64,000 nt of DNA from G963665405 sp963665405 (GTDB lineage Bacteria > Chloroflexota > Dehalococcoidia > Lucifugimonadales > G963665405): NCBI GenBank assembly GCA_963665405.2, contig CAXXUH010000003.1, positions 186,001 to 250,000 of the forward strand, in the 5' to 3' direction. Position numbers and translations under genes: made by a program. The notes beneath the pieces are model-generated. The model saw nothing but the letters and a program-made list of their open reading frames with translations. It had not been told where the DNA came from and searched no databases. Of this stretch, positions 16,751 through 25,125 are shown one piece after another (the stretch's first letter is position 1; every line of letters begins with the position of its first letter).

Positions 16751-16756
16751 TATACT
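16751..16756 (+). promoter_or_regulatory. Candidate -10 box (TATACT) for the cupin gene
   Basis: TATACT lies 38 bp before the cupin ATG in the divergent spacer. No good -35 sequence is visible 16-18 bp upstream, so the call rests on the -10 alone. Confidence 0.35.
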
Positions 16757-16793
16757 GGGCGCCGATACGTCCGCCGCACGCAAAGGAGGAGCC

Positions 16794-17174
16794 ATGTCCC
16801 TCATCGACAATCAGGGAGAGCCCCTGTTCGACTGGAGACCCGGGATGAAGGCCCGAGAGCTTGCCGGGCGCTCCCGCGGCGCCACCGATCTCACCCTCTA
16901 CTACAACGAGCTGGACCGGGGGGCGGCCACGCCCTTGCACAAGCACACAACCGACGAGGTCATCCTGGTCGCCGAGGGCACCCTCGAGGTCCGGCACGGC
17001 GATGAGACGCTCACGGCGGGCTCCGATCACACCTGGCACATCCCCGCGGGCGTACCGCACGGGTTCACCGTCAAAGAGAACGCAAGGATGTACATCTTCT
17101 TCCCGATGGTCGACCCGTTCGCGGAGGGCAAGACCACGTACCTGGAGGGCGACCCGCCTTCGGTGCCACAATAG
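16794..17174 (+). CDS. Cupin-domain protein
   Basis: A 126-aa single-cupin protein. Metal-binding motif 1 reads TPLHKHTTDEVILVAEG, followed by TLEVRHGDE, and motif 2 reads HIPAGVPHGFTVKENA. The three His and one Glu typical of a metal-binding cupin are present. An AAAGGAGGA lies 3-4 nt before the ATG. Cupins of this size may be isomerases, dioxygenases or sugar-binding proteins, so no reaction is assigned. It is followed after 12 nt by the beta-lactamase-fold hydrolase and probably shares its transcript. Confidence 0.8.
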   Translation: MSLIDNQGEPLFDWRPGMKARELAGRSRGATDLTLYYNELDRGAATPLHKHTTDEVILVAEGTLEVRHGDETLTAGSDHTWHIPAGVPHGFTVKENARMYIFFPMVDPFAEGKTTYLEGDPPSVPQ

Positions 17175-17186
17175 GAGCATCCAGCG

Positions 17187-18353
17187 ATGGGTCCGATAGT
17201 TCACGGAGAGTACGCACAGCGTTTTCTCGGCGTCCGTGATGCATTCGCTGCGAACTTTGAGACCGGGCGCGAGGTGGGTGCTTCTTTCGCCGCCACCGTC
17301 GGCGGAGAGTTTGTCGTCGACATATGGGCAGGACACGCAGATCAGGAGGGAAGCCGTCCCTGGGAACGTGACACGATCACATGCATCCGCTCGATCACCA
17401 AGTCTATGGCGGCCCTCTGTGCCCACATACTGGTGGACCGGGGACGGCTCGACTTCGATACGCCTGTAGCCGAATACTGGCCTGAGTTCGGTCAGGCTGG
17501 AAAGAGTGCAATCACCCCCCGGCACATCCTGTCGCACAGCGCTGGTATTGCGGTCATAGAAGAGCCGCTGCCGGCGAACGCCGTTTTCGACTGGGAGCGA
17601 ATGATCGCAGCTATCGAGAAGCAGAGACCGCTCTGGGAGCCTGGGACCCAGCACGGCTACCACGGGACCCTCTTCGGCTTTCTCGTAGGAGAGCTCGTCA
17701 GACGAATCTCAGGCAAGACCGTTGGCACCTTCTTCAGGGACGAGGTCGCGGGGCCACTCGACGCAGATGTGCACATCGGGCTTCCGAAAGACCAGCATGC
17801 ACGAGCCGTTGAAATGTTCTCTCCGTCTGGGCCGATCCCTGAAGAGTCCGGCGAGCCGGCATCCGAGCTCGAAGCCCTTCTGAGGAGCCTGAGGGAGAAT
17901 CCAGCCCTATGGGAGGCGGGCCGCGACTGGCTTGGATGGCTAACCGCGGAGATTCCAAGTGCCAACGGCTATGGCAACGCACGCTCCGTTGCCCGGGTGA
18001 TGTCGGTCCTCGCGTGCAACGGAGAGGTCGACGGGCTTCGTCTACTGGGCCCGGACGCCGTGGCCAACGCGTTTCGAGGAGAAGTCCACGGCAGGGATCT
18101 TGCTTTCGGGGGCGATCCGATCCAGTGGGGGCTTGGCTTCCAGGTAGTCGCCGAACCCACTCCTTTCACACCAAACCTGCCAACCATAGGTCATGGCGCC
18201 ATCGGCGGCTCTGGCTGCGCCGCCGACCTGGATGCCCGAGTTAGCTGGGCCTACATATCCAATAACCTGCTCGGGCCAGAGGAGGACGGGGGGCGGATGT
18301 ACAAGATCGGTAGCGCGCTCTACGAGGCGCTCAGCGACCGCTCTGGAACGTGA
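17187..18353 (+). CDS. Beta-lactamase-fold serine hydrolase (class C / EstB-like esterase)
   Basis: A 388-aa serine hydrolase. The SxxK nucleophile motif is in RSITKSMAA (about residues 69-77). The second motif Tyr appears as YHG (in GTQHGYHGTLFGF), and the C-terminal HGAIGGSG segment takes the place of the KTG motif. ILSHSAGI is the usual segment after the nucleophile helix. There is no signal peptide, so it is cytoplasmic. This pattern suits esterases or D-aminopeptidase-like enzymes rather than true beta-lactamases. It sits 12 nt after the cupin gene. Confidence 0.85.
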   Translation: MGPIVHGEYAQRFLGVRDAFAANFETGREVGASFAATVGGEFVVDIWAGHADQEGSRPWERDTITCIRSITKSMAALCAHILVDRGRLDFDTPVAEYWPEFGQAGKSAITPRHILSHSAGIAVIEEPLPANAVFDWERMIAAIEKQRPLWEPGTQHGYHGTLFGFLVGELVRRISGKTVGTFFRDEVAGPLDADVHIGLPKDQHARAVEMFSPSGPIPEESGEPASELEALLRSLRENPALWEAGRDWLGWLTAEIPSANGYGNARSVARVMSVLACNGEVDGLRLLGPDAVANAFRGEVHGRDLAFGGDPIQWGLGFQVVAEPTPFTPNLPTIGHGAIGGSGCAADLDARVSWAYISNNLLGPEEDGGRMYKIGSALYEALSDRSGT

Positions 18354-18586
18354 CCGGACATCATAATCCGATGGTTGGGGTCTAGACTTCGTTCAGCTTC
18401 CACCCCCATCCCGAATAAATCAACGGCCCGTCCCTCAGAGTGGAAGGGCGGGTCGCGATCGTTGAAGTATCCAAAGATGACAACCCCGCTGTCGCGAATC
18501 CTACCAAATGGAGTGCGCGGATCAGGCGTTGAACGTCTTCGCGTGCACCCCCTTCTACGGGTGATCCCGGGTGCGCCCTTCTGTCA
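18354..18586. other. Convergent intergenic region
   Basis: It lies between the serine hydrolase and the minus-strand alpha/beta hydrolase. An imperfect inverted repeat, GGCCCGTCCCTC / AAGGGCGGGTC (about 18423-18455), could serve as a terminator, but there is no T-run. No gene is seen. Confidence 0.4.
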
Positions 18587-19360
18587 TTAGTCCCGTAAAG
18601 AGTTGTAAGCCTCCACGATGGCCTCCGGCTGTTCTACTGGAATCTGGTGGCCGCTTCCCTCAGCGGTCAACGAGAGACTTCGGGAGGAGCGCTCCGCCAG
18701 TTGCGACTGAAATCGCTCCCATCGCTTTGTCAGATCTTTCCCCCGGGAGAGTACAACTAAGGGGATGTCCGCCAGATCGCCCGCGGTCTCAAGCTCCTGC
18801 TTTAACGCTTGTTTGTCGATGTTTTCGGGCGCTACAGGTACATCATCCATCATGTCCTCATGCGGCGAATCAACAAGGATAACGCCGGCGGTGTCCTCCG
18901 GATACTTTGCGGCAAACAGAATGGCCACAAAGCCGCCGAAAGAGTGCCCAACAACGATGAAGGGTCCGTCGATTCCAGCCACATCGAGCAACTCTCGCAG
19001 GGTGGCCACAAGATCGCTCCCGCTTCGCGGTCCAGTTGAGGGAAGGCCGGCGCTCTTCCCCATACCGGGCCGATCATATCGGCAAGTTAATGCCTCTTGG
19101 GCTAGGCGAGGCTGCACCTTGGTCCATATCCCGGAGTGTGCCCGTTCGCCACTGCCGTGGAGCAAGATTATCGTATGAGTACCCATAGGCTCCGATTCCG
19201 GCGCCGCGCAATTGATATAGAGGCCAACGTCATCCACGTTGAAGGTCCGATCTAGAACGGTGGTCGATGTAGAAGGGGGAAGGCTGGAAGACGTGCATGC
19301 GGCAGCAACAAGCGCAGCCATCGCCACACTGATTGTCACAACGCGCAAGCGAGCTGACAT
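18587..19360 (-). CDS. Alpha/beta-hydrolase lipoprotein
   Basis: A 257-aa exported hydrolase. The signal peptide has lipobox LVAAAC (Cys near 22). The fold is recognisable from the oxyanion-hole segment ILLHGSGERAHSG, then CRYDRPGMGKS, the nucleophile elbow VVGHSFGGFVA (Ser about 139), an acidic position in VILVDSPHE and the catalytic His in GSGHQIPVEQPEA. It is probably an esterase or lipase-like enzyme anchored on the outer face of the membrane. It converges with the esterase gene on the other strand and is not obviously in an operon. Confidence 0.85.
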   Translation of the reverse strand: MSARLRVVTISVAMAALVAAACTSSSLPPSTSTTVLDRTFNVDDVGLYINCAAPESEPMGTHTIILLHGSGERAHSGIWTKVQPRLAQEALTCRYDRPGMGKSAGLPSTGPRSGSDLVATLRELLDVAGIDGPFIVVGHSFGGFVAILFAAKYPEDTAGVILVDSPHEDMMDDVPVAPENIDKQALKQELETAGDLADIPLVVLSRGKDLTKRWERFQSQLAERSSRSLSLTAEGSGHQIPVEQPEAIVEAYNSLRD

Positions 19361-19435
19361 TTGCTAATACACCTCTGATAGCAATCTCTTGGACCTAGAG
19401 AGGGCAGCCTAGGGTGCAGTGCTGGACCCGCCCCC

Positions 19436-20629
19436 TTACGGCCGGTGCTGGCCCTCGAACCCCCTCGGGTCGGCGAACGAGAGATCCGGATCGGCGGCCC
19501 TCACCCTCGCCTCGGGAAGGCCGAGCTCCCGACGTACGATATTCGTCCCCAGTACCAGCGAGACGCACTTGTAGTAGGCAATACGCCGCGACAGCCCCTC
19601 TCGCCCGAATCCGCAGTCCGACGTGACGACCAGCCGCTCGGGCGGGACGTACTCCAGAGCCCTCCGGATCAGCGCAGCCACCACGTCCGGTGGCTCGACC
19701 ACCGTGTTCCTGTGGCTGACGACCCCGATGCCGATCTTCTTGTCGGTCGGGTACTTACCCAGCAGCGGTAGATCTCGTCCGGCGGTGCTGGCCGCCTCGA
19801 ACGTGATCACGTCGGCGTTCAGCTCGAGCAGGTGCGGCACAGCGCGCTCGTAGCTGGGTATCTCCCAAAAGATGCTCTGCTGATTGGGGTTGCCCCAGCA
19901 CGTGTGGGCCCAGATCTCTGCGTCGACACCCTCCACCTCGCGGTTGAACGCCTCCGTGAACGACTCCAGGTCCTTGTCAGTCGTCTTGGGGTCCAGGGCC
20001 GCGAAGTGGTGACGCGGCTCCTCCACCTGGACGATCCGGCATCCGGCCGAAGCGAGGTCCTTGAGCTCGGCGTTCATGACCCCGACCAGGCCGTCCACCA
20101 GCTGCTCGTAGCTGCCATAGTGCTCGTTCCACAGCATGCCTGGAATTGCCTGCGCGGTTATAGCACCGAACTTCATCGGCCGATCGGTCATACGCTGCGC
20201 CACCTTCCATGCCGCGTCGTACTGAAGCGGCCCGCGGCTGACCGCGTCGACGACCACCGGAGGCTGGTACGCCTCGGCCACCTCCCACAGGATGTGCCCG
20301 GGCTGGAACCCTATCCGCGTCGCCCAGGCGGGCGACATGTCCCGGTGCCCCGAGATGCCCCCGATCCTCTCGATCGGGTAGAAGAACCACGACTTGCCGC
20401 CCACCGCCAGGTCGAATCGGCTGTCGCCGTCGGTCAGGATGTCCAGGCCGGCGCTCTCCTGCGCATTGATGACCGCCGCCACCGCGTCGAGGTACTGCTC
20501 GCGGAACTCGGAATCGCCCAGAGCGACCTTGAAAGGGCGGCCATTAAGACTCTGCGTGTACCACGCCGGTCGCGGAAACGAGCCGATGACCGCCGTCGGC
20601 AGAACCATGTCCTGCGTTACCTTGAGCAT
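19436..20629 (-). CDS. Cobalamin-independent methionine synthase (MetE C-terminal) family protein
   Basis: A 397-aa MetE/UROD-like TIM barrel. The start MLKVTQDMVLPTAVIGSFPRP matches single-domain MetE-like proteins. Zinc-ligand candidates are in IWAHTCWGNPN (His, Cys) and LVVTSDCGFGREG (Cys), and the methionine-site residues appear in VQVEEPRHHF. A GAGGGAAAG precedes the ATG. The protein is about half the length of full MetE, lacking the N-terminal barrel. Such proteins are often methyltransferases for a substrate other than homocysteine, or archaeal-type core MetE. The next gene upstream on the strand is an unrecognised protein. Confidence 0.8.
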   Translation of the reverse strand: MLKVTQDMVLPTAVIGSFPRPAWYTQSLNGRPFKVALGDSEFREQYLDAVAAVINAQESAGLDILTDGDSRFDLAVGGKSWFFYPIERIGGISGHRDMSPAWATRIGFQPGHILWEVAEAYQPPVVVDAVSRGPLQYDAAWKVAQRMTDRPMKFGAITAQAIPGMLWNEHYGSYEQLVDGLVGVMNAELKDLASAGCRIVQVEEPRHHFAALDPKTTDKDLESFTEAFNREVEGVDAEIWAHTCWGNPNQQSIFWEIPSYERAVPHLLELNADVITFEAASTAGRDLPLLGKYPTDKKIGIGVVSHRNTVVEPPDVVAALIRRALEYVPPERLVVTSDCGFGREGLSRRIAYYKCVSLVLGTNIVRRELGLPEARVRAADPDLSFADPRGFEGQHRP

Positions 20630-20639
20630 CTTTCCCTCT

Positions 20640-20690
20640 CATCGGTGTCATTCTGAACGGAGTGAAGAATCTGGGGCGTTGGACCGCGGC
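20640..20690. repeat. Single arm of the second repeat family
   Basis: TGTCATTCTGAACGGAGTGA followed by AGAATCTGGGG matches the arms found at 11846-11965. It lies in the spacer before the MetE-like gene. Confidence 0.55.
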
Positions 20691-20725
20691 AGCCGGCCCC
20701 ACCGCCGCTCCGTGAGGGCGCCACA

Positions 20726-21589
20726 CTACCTCCCAGCGCACGCCTCTACCACGGCCGAAACCTCGTCGGGCGTAAGCGTCACGAACGGGTGCTTGTTGGT
20801 CTCCTCCGCGGTCATGGCGTCGGTCATCACGTCGTACCCGACTCGGTCGGGGAACATCCACGTCTCCTCGGCCGGCCGTATGGTCACGTCCGGGTTAAAC
20901 TTCCATCCGATGTCGTAGACCTTCTCCGGCTTCTTGCCCATGAAGACCAGCTTCCCCCTGTAGGTCGTGCCCATCAGGAACGCGTTCGGGCAGACGTAGT
21001 AGACCTCCCATCCGCGCCTCTTCAGCGCCTCCAGGGCGTGCTCGGCGACGGCACTTGGATGAACACCGACCTCGACGTTGATGTGCATGTGGGGGACGTC
21101 GGGCCGCGACACAAATTGAAGCCCCTCCTCCCAGTGCCGGGAGGAGAAGTAGCTGCGAAGGGCCTCCTCCTCCTGCGGGCCGACGCTCCGGAAGGGGAAC
21201 GAGCGGTTGAACTCCTCGATGTAGAAGCGGTTCCACATCAGCAGGTTCGAGCCGCCCTCGATGCCGTCGGCAGGGGTGACACCAACGTCGGGCTTGTATA
21301 TCCAATGGAAGTCGAAGTGAAGCTTCCCCTCGGGCTCGATCCCGTGAAGGGCCCCGATACCCGGCCGCGGTCTGATGCGGTTGATGCGGCGGACGAGCGG
21401 CCAGCCCCGCAGGGCGAAGTACGCTACGAGAATGTCATGGAGCGATTCGGGATGGACCGACGTGTACACGTAGGTGTGGACGTGGGAGTTTCTCGGGTCC
21501 GGGTCCTGAAGCAGCGCCAGGAGCCGCCTCCAGTGATCGGAGGACCCAAAATACTTGGTAACCTGGTCCGTCAGCTCTCGCCGATTCAT
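20726..21589 (-). CDS. Conserved protein of unknown function
   Basis: A 287-aa soluble protein with AAGGAGAG before the ATG. No signal peptide or membrane span. Notable segments are NSHVHTYVYTSVHPESLHD, GKLHFDFHWIYKPDV, MHINVEVGVHPSA and FVTLTPDEVSAVVEACAGR. It has many histidines and aromatics, and two internal parts (HVHTYVYTSVHPES, HMHINVEVGVHPSA) look like an internal duplication. I do not recognise the family. Position between a MetE-like gene and an SDR gene hints at a small-molecule pathway, but no role is assigned. Confidence 0.65.
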   Translation of the reverse strand: MNRRELTDQVTKYFGSSDHWRRLLALLQDPDPRNSHVHTYVYTSVHPESLHDILVAYFALRGWPLVRRINRIRPRPGIGALHGIEPEGKLHFDFHWIYKPDVGVTPADGIEGGSNLLMWNRFYIEEFNRSFPFRSVGPQEEEALRSYFSSRHWEEGLQFVSRPDVPHMHINVEVGVHPSAVAEHALEALKRRGWEVYYVCPNAFLMGTTYRGKLVFMGKKPEKVYDIGWKFNPDVTIRPAEETWMFPDRVGYDVMTDAMTAEETNKHPFVTLTPDEVSAVVEACAGR

Positions 21590-21623
21590 CGCTCTCCTTC
21601 ATGCGCGGACGTGCTCGGGGCGT

Positions 21624-22398
21624 CTACTGCATCACCCAGCCGGCGGAGAAGTTGATAGCCTGACCGGTAAGGGCGAAGGCCCTGTCCGAGGCCAGAAACA
21701 GGACACACTCGGCGACCTCACCCGGGTCCATCAGCCGCTTCTGGGGAATCTGCGGAAAGAACACCTTTTCGAGGACCTCGTCCCGGCCGATGCCGTACGT
21801 TCGCGCGAGACCGTCCAGCTGATTCTCGACGATCTCGGTCTTCGTCACGCCGGGGCAGATGGCGTTCACCGTGATGCCGTGCTCTGCCGTCTCGAGTGCG
21901 GTAACCCTCGTCAGCCCGATAACGCCGTGCTTCGCGGCGCAGTAGGCTGCCTTGTACGGCTGCCCGATACGCCCCAGAGTCGAGGAGATGTTGATTATTC
22001 GCCCGCTGCCTCGCGAGATCATCGACGGCAGCACAGCCTGAGTGCAGAAGAACGTCCCGGTCAGTATCACGCCGACCAGAGCGTGCCACTGGGAGGAAGT
22101 CCACGATGGGCGACACGTGCTGCACGCCGGCGTTGTTCACCAGGATGTCGATCCGGCCGAAGGTGTCCAGCGTTTGCCGGACCGCCGAGTCCACGCTGGC
22201 CTTCTCCGCCACGTCCGTCTGAACTGCAATGGCCTCGCCGCCGCGATCCGAGACCTCTTGAGCGACCTTCCGAGCCGCCTCGATGTTCAGGTCGGCGATC
22301 GTAACCGCGGCTCCCTCGCCGGCGAGCCCGAGCGCGATGGACCGGCCGATCCCGCCGCCGCCTCCAGTGACGATTGCGCCCTTTCCACTGTGCTCCAC
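21624..22398 (-). pseudogene. Short-chain dehydrogenase/reductase (3-hydroxybutyrate dehydrogenase-like), frameshifted
   Basis: The N-terminal part has the NAD(P)-binding motif VTGGGGGIGRSIA and NNAGVQHVSPIVDF. The C-terminal part has VILTGTFFCTQAVLPSM, catalytic Ser in IINISSTLG, YKAAYCAAKHG (YxxxK) and the FSAGWVMQ end. The two parts are in different frames, joined near 22080-22092, where ttc-ctc-cca-g must be followed by tgg-cac-gct. One base is gained or lost. All SDR residues are present across both halves, so the loss is recent or an error. GTG at 22398 is the likely start. Confidence 0.85.
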
Positions 22399-22505
22399 GA
22401 CTTGCTTCCCTCGTGTGGCCAAGGAGATTCCGGACCGGTAGCCATAGTCTCGCCGGGACGCCGGCATTATAGCAGTGGGACCGCGGCTGTATTAGGCCAA
22501 TGCCG

Positions 22506-22542
22506 GAAAAAGCAGGAGGACCCCGAACATCGGGGTCCTCCT
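22506..22542 (-). terminator. Intrinsic terminator of the groESL operon
   Basis: A 12-bp stem AGGAGGACCCCG / CGGGGTCCTCCT with a short loop, followed in the minus direction by GCTTTTTCC, lies 24 nt after the groEL stop. This is a textbook Rho-independent terminator. Confidence 0.88.
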
Positions 22543-22565
22543 GAGCGTGCCGCCGATCGGTTCGC

Positions 22566-24179
22566 TTAGTAGTCCATGGGAGGAGCAGCCGGCATCGCAG
22601 GCTTGTCCTCCTTGACCTCCGTGATGAGGGACTCGGTCGTCAGGACCATCGAGGCGACGCTCGCCGCGTTCTCCACCGCCGCGCGGGTGACCTTGGTCGG
22701 GTCCATGATGCCCTGCTTCAGCAGATTGGTGAACTCGTTGGCCTCCGCGTCGTAGCCCCAGTCGCCTTCGTTCTTCAGCGTCTCGGACAGGATCACCTCT
22801 CCGGAAACGCCTGAGTTCTCGGCGATGAGCTTGAGAGGCCTCTCAAGTGCCCGGCGTAGGATATCCGCGCCGGTGGACTCGTCGTCTGCCAGCTTCAGCC
22901 CATCGATTGCGTCCCTGGCCCTGATTATGGCGAGTCCGCCGCCGGGGACGATGCCCTCCTCGACTGCCGCACGGGTGGCGGAGAGGGCGTCCTCGACGCG
23001 GTTCTTCTTCTCCTTGAGCTCAACCTCCGTTGCCGCGCCCACCTTGATGATCGCGACGCCGCCGGAGAGCTTGGCCAGCCGCTCCTGTAGCTTCTCGCGG
23101 TCGTAGTCAGAGGTGGTGTCGTCGATCTGGGCCCTGATCTGGTTGATTCGGCCCCGGATGGCATCCTCCGACCCGCCGCCGTCCACGAACGTCGTATTCT
23201 CCTTCGTGGCGACGACCCTGCGCGCGCGGCCCAGATCATCGACGGTGACGGTGTCGAGCTTTCGGCCGACCTCTTCGGAGATGACGGTGGCCCCGGTCAG
23301 GGTCGCCATGTCCTCCAGCATCGCCTTCCGCCGGTCGCCGAAGCCCGGCGCCTTGACGGCCAGGACGCTCAGGGTACCCCGCAGCTTGTTGACGACAAGC
23401 GTGGCGAGCGCCTCGCCATCGATGTCCTCGCCGATAATGACCACGTTCTTGCTCGTCTGGAGAATCTTCTCGAGAGCCGGCAAGATGTCGGACACCGCGG
23501 AGATCTTCTTGTCGGTGATGAGGATGTGCGGGTCGTCGATCACCGACTCCATCCGCTCCTGGTTCGTGATGAAGTAGGGAGAGATGTAGCCGCGGTCGAC
23601 CTGCATCCCCTCTACGAACTCCTGCTCATAGGAGAGGCCCTTCGACTCCTCGACCGTGATCACTCCGTCCTTGCCGACCTTCTCCATGACCTCGGCGATG
23701 AGTTGGCCCATCTCCTCGTCGTGGGCCGAGAGAGCGGCGACCTGGGCGATCTGCGTTCGGCCCTCGACCGGGGTCGACATCTTCTCGATCGACCCTCGAA
23801 GGGCTACGACGGCCTTGTCGATCCCCCGCTTGAGCGCCATGGGGTTGGCGCCCGCAGCGATGTTCTTGAAGCCCTCGAAGATGATGGCCTGGGCGAGCAC
23901 CGTCGCCGTCGTCGTGCCGTCGCCGGCGACGTCGTTGGTCTTAGAGGCGGCCTCCTTGAGAAGCTGGGCGCCCATGTTCTCGAAGGCGTCCTCCAGCTCG
24001 ATCTCCTTGGCGATCGTGACGCCATCCGAGCAGACCTGTGGCGGTCCGAACTTCTTGTCGAGCACCACGTTCCGTCCCCTGGGGCCCAGCGTGATGCCTA
24101 CGGTGTCGGCCATGGCGTCAATGCCGCGCTTCATCGCGGCCCTGGCGTCTTCGCTGTATTTCAACTGCTTGGCAGTCAT
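22566..24179 (-). CDS. groL: Chaperonin GroEL
   Basis: The 60-kDa chaperonin, 537 aa, which folds proteins in a double ring with ATP. It shows GITLGPRGRNVVLDKKFGPP, the ATP-binding GDGTTTATVLAQ, the apical-domain stretch EGMQVDRGYISPYF and the C-terminal KVTRAAVENAASVASMVLTTE. The C-terminus ends with EDKPAMPAAPPMDY rather than the usual Gly-Gly-Met repeat tail. It lies 38 nt after groES and is transcribed from the CIRCE-controlled promoter. Confidence 0.98.
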   Translation of the reverse strand: MTAKQLKYSEDARAAMKRGIDAMADTVGITLGPRGRNVVLDKKFGPPQVCSDGVTIAKEIELEDAFENMGAQLLKEAASKTNDVAGDGTTTATVLAQAIIFEGFKNIAAGANPMALKRGIDKAVVALRGSIEKMSTPVEGRTQIAQVAALSAHDEEMGQLIAEVMEKVGKDGVITVEESKGLSYEQEFVEGMQVDRGYISPYFITNQERMESVIDDPHILITDKKISAVSDILPALEKILQTSKNVVIIGEDIDGEALATLVVNKLRGTLSVLAVKAPGFGDRRKAMLEDMATLTGATVISEEVGRKLDTVTVDDLGRARRVVATKENTTFVDGGGSEDAIRGRINQIRAQIDDTTSDYDREKLQERLAKLSGGVAIIKVGAATEVELKEKKNRVEDALSATRAAVEEGIVPGGGLAIIRARDAIDGLKLADDESTGADILRRALERPLKLIAENSGVSGEVILSETLKNEGDWGYDAEANEFTNLLKQGIMDPTKVTRAAVENAASVASMVLTTESLITEVKEDKPAMPAAPPMDY

Positions 24180-24217
24180 CTATTCCTCCTTCTTACGATC
24201 TTATCGTGAGCGCGAGC

Positions 24218-24523
24218 CTACTTCTTGAAAAGAATGTCGTCCTCTCGCAGGACGAGGTACTCCTCGTCGCCCTCTTTGTACTCGGTGCCGGCGTACTTCG
24301 AGTAGATCACCGTGTCGCCCACCGCGACCTCCATCGGGATACGCTTGCCGTCGTCCGCGAGCTTACCCGGCCCGACCGCGACCACGGTACCTTCCTGAGG
24401 CTTCTCCTTGGCGGTATCGGGAATGTAGATGCCGCCGGAGCTCACCTGGTCATCCTCATCGGACGCCTGAACCACTACCCTGTTCCCCAACGGCTTGAAA
24501 GCGACCTTTGCTTTTGTCGTCAA
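24218..24523 (-). CDS. groS: Co-chaperonin GroES
   Basis: The 10-kDa ring that caps GroEL, 101 aa. The family pattern is complete: FKPLGNRVVVQASDE, the mobile loop SSGGIYIPDTAKEKPQEGTV, GDTVIYSKYAGTE and YLVLREDDIL. It is the first gene of the operon, with promoter and CIRCE element directly upstream. Confidence 0.98.
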   Translation of the reverse strand: MTTKAKVAFKPLGNRVVVQASDEDDQVSSGGIYIPDTAKEKPQEGTVVAVGPGKLADDGKRIPMEVAVGDTVIYSKYAGTEYKEGDEEYLVLREDDILFKK

Positions 24524-24561
24524 CGCGTGACCCTCCTCTCCAAAATCTTGCGATGGAACGA

Positions 24562-24588
24562 TTAGCAGTCGACACCCGAGACTGCTAA
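24562..24588 (-). promoter_or_regulatory. CIRCE operator (HrcA site), variant arms
   Basis: TTAGCAGTC-N9-GACTGCTAA is a perfect 9-bp inverted repeat with 9-nt spacer, as in the classical TTAGCACTC-N9-GAGTGCTAA. The single C-to-G change is compensated in both arms. It overlaps the predicted transcription start of groES. Confidence 0.93.
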
Positions 24589-24592
24589 GGTA

Positions 24593-24622
24593 ATTCTAGT
24601 GAACTTCGAGCCTCGCCGTCAA
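24593..24622 (-). promoter_or_regulatory. groESL promoter (-35 TTGACG, -10 TAGAAT)
   Basis: Reading the minus strand, TTGACG (24617-24622), an 18-bp spacer and TAGAAT (24593-24598) sit immediately upstream of the CIRCE element, which would cover the start site. This is a sigma-70-like vegetative promoter repressed by HrcA. Confidence 0.85.
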
Positions 24623-24784
24623 TACCCCCGGCAAAACGCCTCGCGCCTCGGTCGACAGAGACACGATCGCGGGCTCAGCCCGCACGGCATCCACCGCCGT
24701 TCTTCGGGTCTCAGCCGCTCCATTGCAAGAAACCGCCGGGACCCCGATAATGTGCGCATGGCGGAGCCAAGAAAGGCCGACTAA

Positions 24785-24980
24785 CGGGATAATGAAACCG
24801 GGGTGTGCAGAGGGGCGAAGCCCCTTTGCCAGGAGTCTGAGGGTTTCCCTCAGATATCAGCTAACCCCCCTTCCTGGCCAGGAAGGGGGCCAGGTCCGAT
24901 GATGCTTCGCTCATCGAGACTCCCGATGCCCCGGTTCATTGGGGCGTATCGGAGGGGATGGTCGAAGGGACCCGGCTAGG
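24785..24980. repeat. Interspersed hairpin repeat, full copy
   Basis: The full module order is present: GGGATAATGAAACCGGGGTG, GTGCAG, AGGGGCgaaGCCCCT, CTGAGGGtttCCCTCAG, CCTTCCTGGCCAGGAAGG, GATGATGCTTCGCTCATCGA and GCGTATCGGAGGGGATGGTC. It fills most of the spacer between the divergent groESL promoter and tkt. Confidence 0.85.
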
Positions 24981-25125
24981 GAAAAGGGCATGGCGCCCCG
25001 TCTGACAACCTGAACCCTTTCAGCCCCTCTGTGGATCGAATAGAGGACCGGAGCTCAGCCAGCTCGGCTCCGACCTGTCGGCGACGCGAAATATTTCAGC
25101 GCGTGGCCTCTGCTGCTCCCAGGGA

